Positions 6,261-6,707 of a stretch of 6,707 bases of DNA are shown piece by piece. This stretch comes from an uncultured Hungatella sp. (GTDB lineage Bacteria > Bacillota > Clostridia > Lachnospirales > Lachnospiraceae). A program made the translations under genes and the position numbers. The stretch spans positions 57,071 through 63,777 of the forward strand of contig CAJUJV010000011.1 in NCBI GenBank assembly GCA_910586845.1. Direction: 5' to 3'. The stretch's first letter is position 1, and every line of letters begins with the position of its first letter. The notes under the pieces are model-generated. The model saw nothing but the letters and a program-made list of their open reading frames with translations, did no database searches and had not been told where the DNA came from.

Positions 6261-6686
6261 AAACCTCCTCCAGAACTCTCTCACTGATTTCCCAGCTGAA
6301 ATGATCTCTTATATATTCTCTGCTCTTTCCTGCCTTCTCTTCCATCATCTCTGCATCACGAAAATGCATAATGATCCCCTCTGCAAATTCCCCATCCGTC
6401 TCTGCCAGACTGATCACTTCTCCGTCCTCATCGATGCCTTCTGCTCCCACCATGGTAGTGATCACAGGAGTTCCCGTGGCCAGGCTGCGGAGTACCTTCA
6501 TCTTGATCCCGGCCCCCTGATCCAGAGGAAATACTGCCAGCCAGGCTCTCTCCAGATACTCGTCCACATCATCCACAAAGCCTGTGATATGGATATAATC
6601 ATTGCCTTGTTTTTTCAGTTCCTCCGACGGCCGATTTCCCACAATATAGACCTGAAGCTCCGGAATCTGCTTTTTCACCTGCTTTG
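6247..6686 (-). CDS. GT4-like glycosyltransferase, C-terminal part only (5' end beyond the window)
   Basis: Only the nucleotide-sugar-binding half is present, about 146 codons. The frame stays open to the right edge, and an apparent GTG start at 6676-6678 is better read as an internal valine in KQVKKQIPELQVYIVGN. Family landmarks are VYIVGNRPSEEL, HITGFVDDVDEYLERA, VFPLDQGAGIKMKV, then LATGTPVITT and GAEGI, and a C-terminal FSWEISERVLEEVYG helix. This matches GT4-like polysaccharide transferases, which usually run to about 370-400 residues, so roughly 230-250 residues are missing. The residue usually glutamate in the KVLEALA-type donor-site motif is arginine here (CGC, plus-strand 6487-6489), so donor contact may differ from its relatives. 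It ends in TGA (6247-6249), overlapping the GT2 start by 14 bases, as in a coupled operon. The last 21 bases of the window are adapter and not part of the gene. Confidence 0.85.
6264..6271 (-). promoter_or_regulatory. Ribosome binding site that fixes the GT2 start
   Basis: GGAGGAGG on the minus strand ends three bases before the ATG at 6258-6260; its first GGAGG is six bases away. It lies within the coding sequence of the upstream transferase and favours this ATG over the GTG at 6284. Confidence 0.7.
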
Positions 6687-6707
6687 AGATCGGAAGAGCG
6701 TCGTGTA
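6687..6707. other. Illumina TruSeq adapter remnant at the window's right edge
   Basis: The final 21 bases begin AGATCGGAAGAGCG and continue exactly as the well-known Illumina TruSeq adapter sequence (the TACACGACGCTCTTCC-type arm when read on the minus strand). This is untrimmed library sequence, not genome. It means the window edge is an assembly or read end, and reading frames that cross it on either strand are artefacts beyond 6686. Confidence 0.97.

Noticed and set aside
6676..6678. GTG as a true start of the right-edge glycosyltransferase
   Set aside because: The frame continues upstream as K-Q before the valine, the usual sequence at this point in full-length relatives, and a start here would leave half an enzyme.
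6301..6687. 128-codon plus-strand frame at the right edge
   Set aside because: It is antisense to the partial GT4-like gene and runs into the adapter sequence.

Overview
This window looks like part of a cell-surface polysaccharide (capsule, exopolysaccharide or teichoic-type glycan) locus from a low-to-mid GC Gram-positive bacterium, most likely a gut Clostridia of the Lachnospiraceae type. The grounds are strong GGAGG-type ribosome binding sites, tightly overlapped genes, the style of the small Cro/CI-type regulator, and a flippase and polymerase that read like Firmicutes proteins. The genus assignment is inference only.

Layout, left to right. Positions 1-154 hold no gene I recognise and contain a GC-rich palindromic stretch. 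A small helix-turn-helix regulator lies at 155-397 (minus). Its upstream region carries a directly repeated 10-mer, CTTCCAAATA, with copies exactly 50 bp apart; this is a candidate operator. Next is a large minus-strand gene (556-2637, TTG start). It encodes one polypeptide whose first ~390 residues look like a Wzy-type polysaccharide polymerase and whose last ~300 residues have the topology and sequence flavour of a Wzz-type chain-length regulator. A short AT-rich region (2638-2737) separates it from the divergent plus-strand Wzx-type flippase (2738-4168), and candidate promoters for the two directions lie on top of each other. The flippase runs tail-to-tail, with a 31-bp coding overlap, into a minus-strand run of three glycosyltransferases: a GT4-like enzyme (4138-5274), a GT2 enzyme resembling galactofuranosyltransferases (5271-6260), and the 3' part of another GT4-like enzyme (6247 to the right edge). 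These three overlap each other by 4 and 14 bases and so appear to be translationally coupled.

Together the genes fit a Wzx/Wzy pathway. The glycosyltransferases assemble a lipid-linked repeat unit on the cytoplasmic face, Wzx flips it, and the Wzy portion polymerises it outside, with chain length perhaps set by the fused Wzz-like portion. The initiating sugar-phosphate transferase, the nucleotide-sugar synthesis genes and the rest of the transferases must lie outside the window.

The last 21 bases (6687-6707) match an Illumina TruSeq adapter, so the right edge is a sequencing artefact and the real sequence ends at 6686. The most interesting biology is the apparent polymerase/chain-length-regulator fusion and its mutually exclusive promoter arrangement with the flippase.
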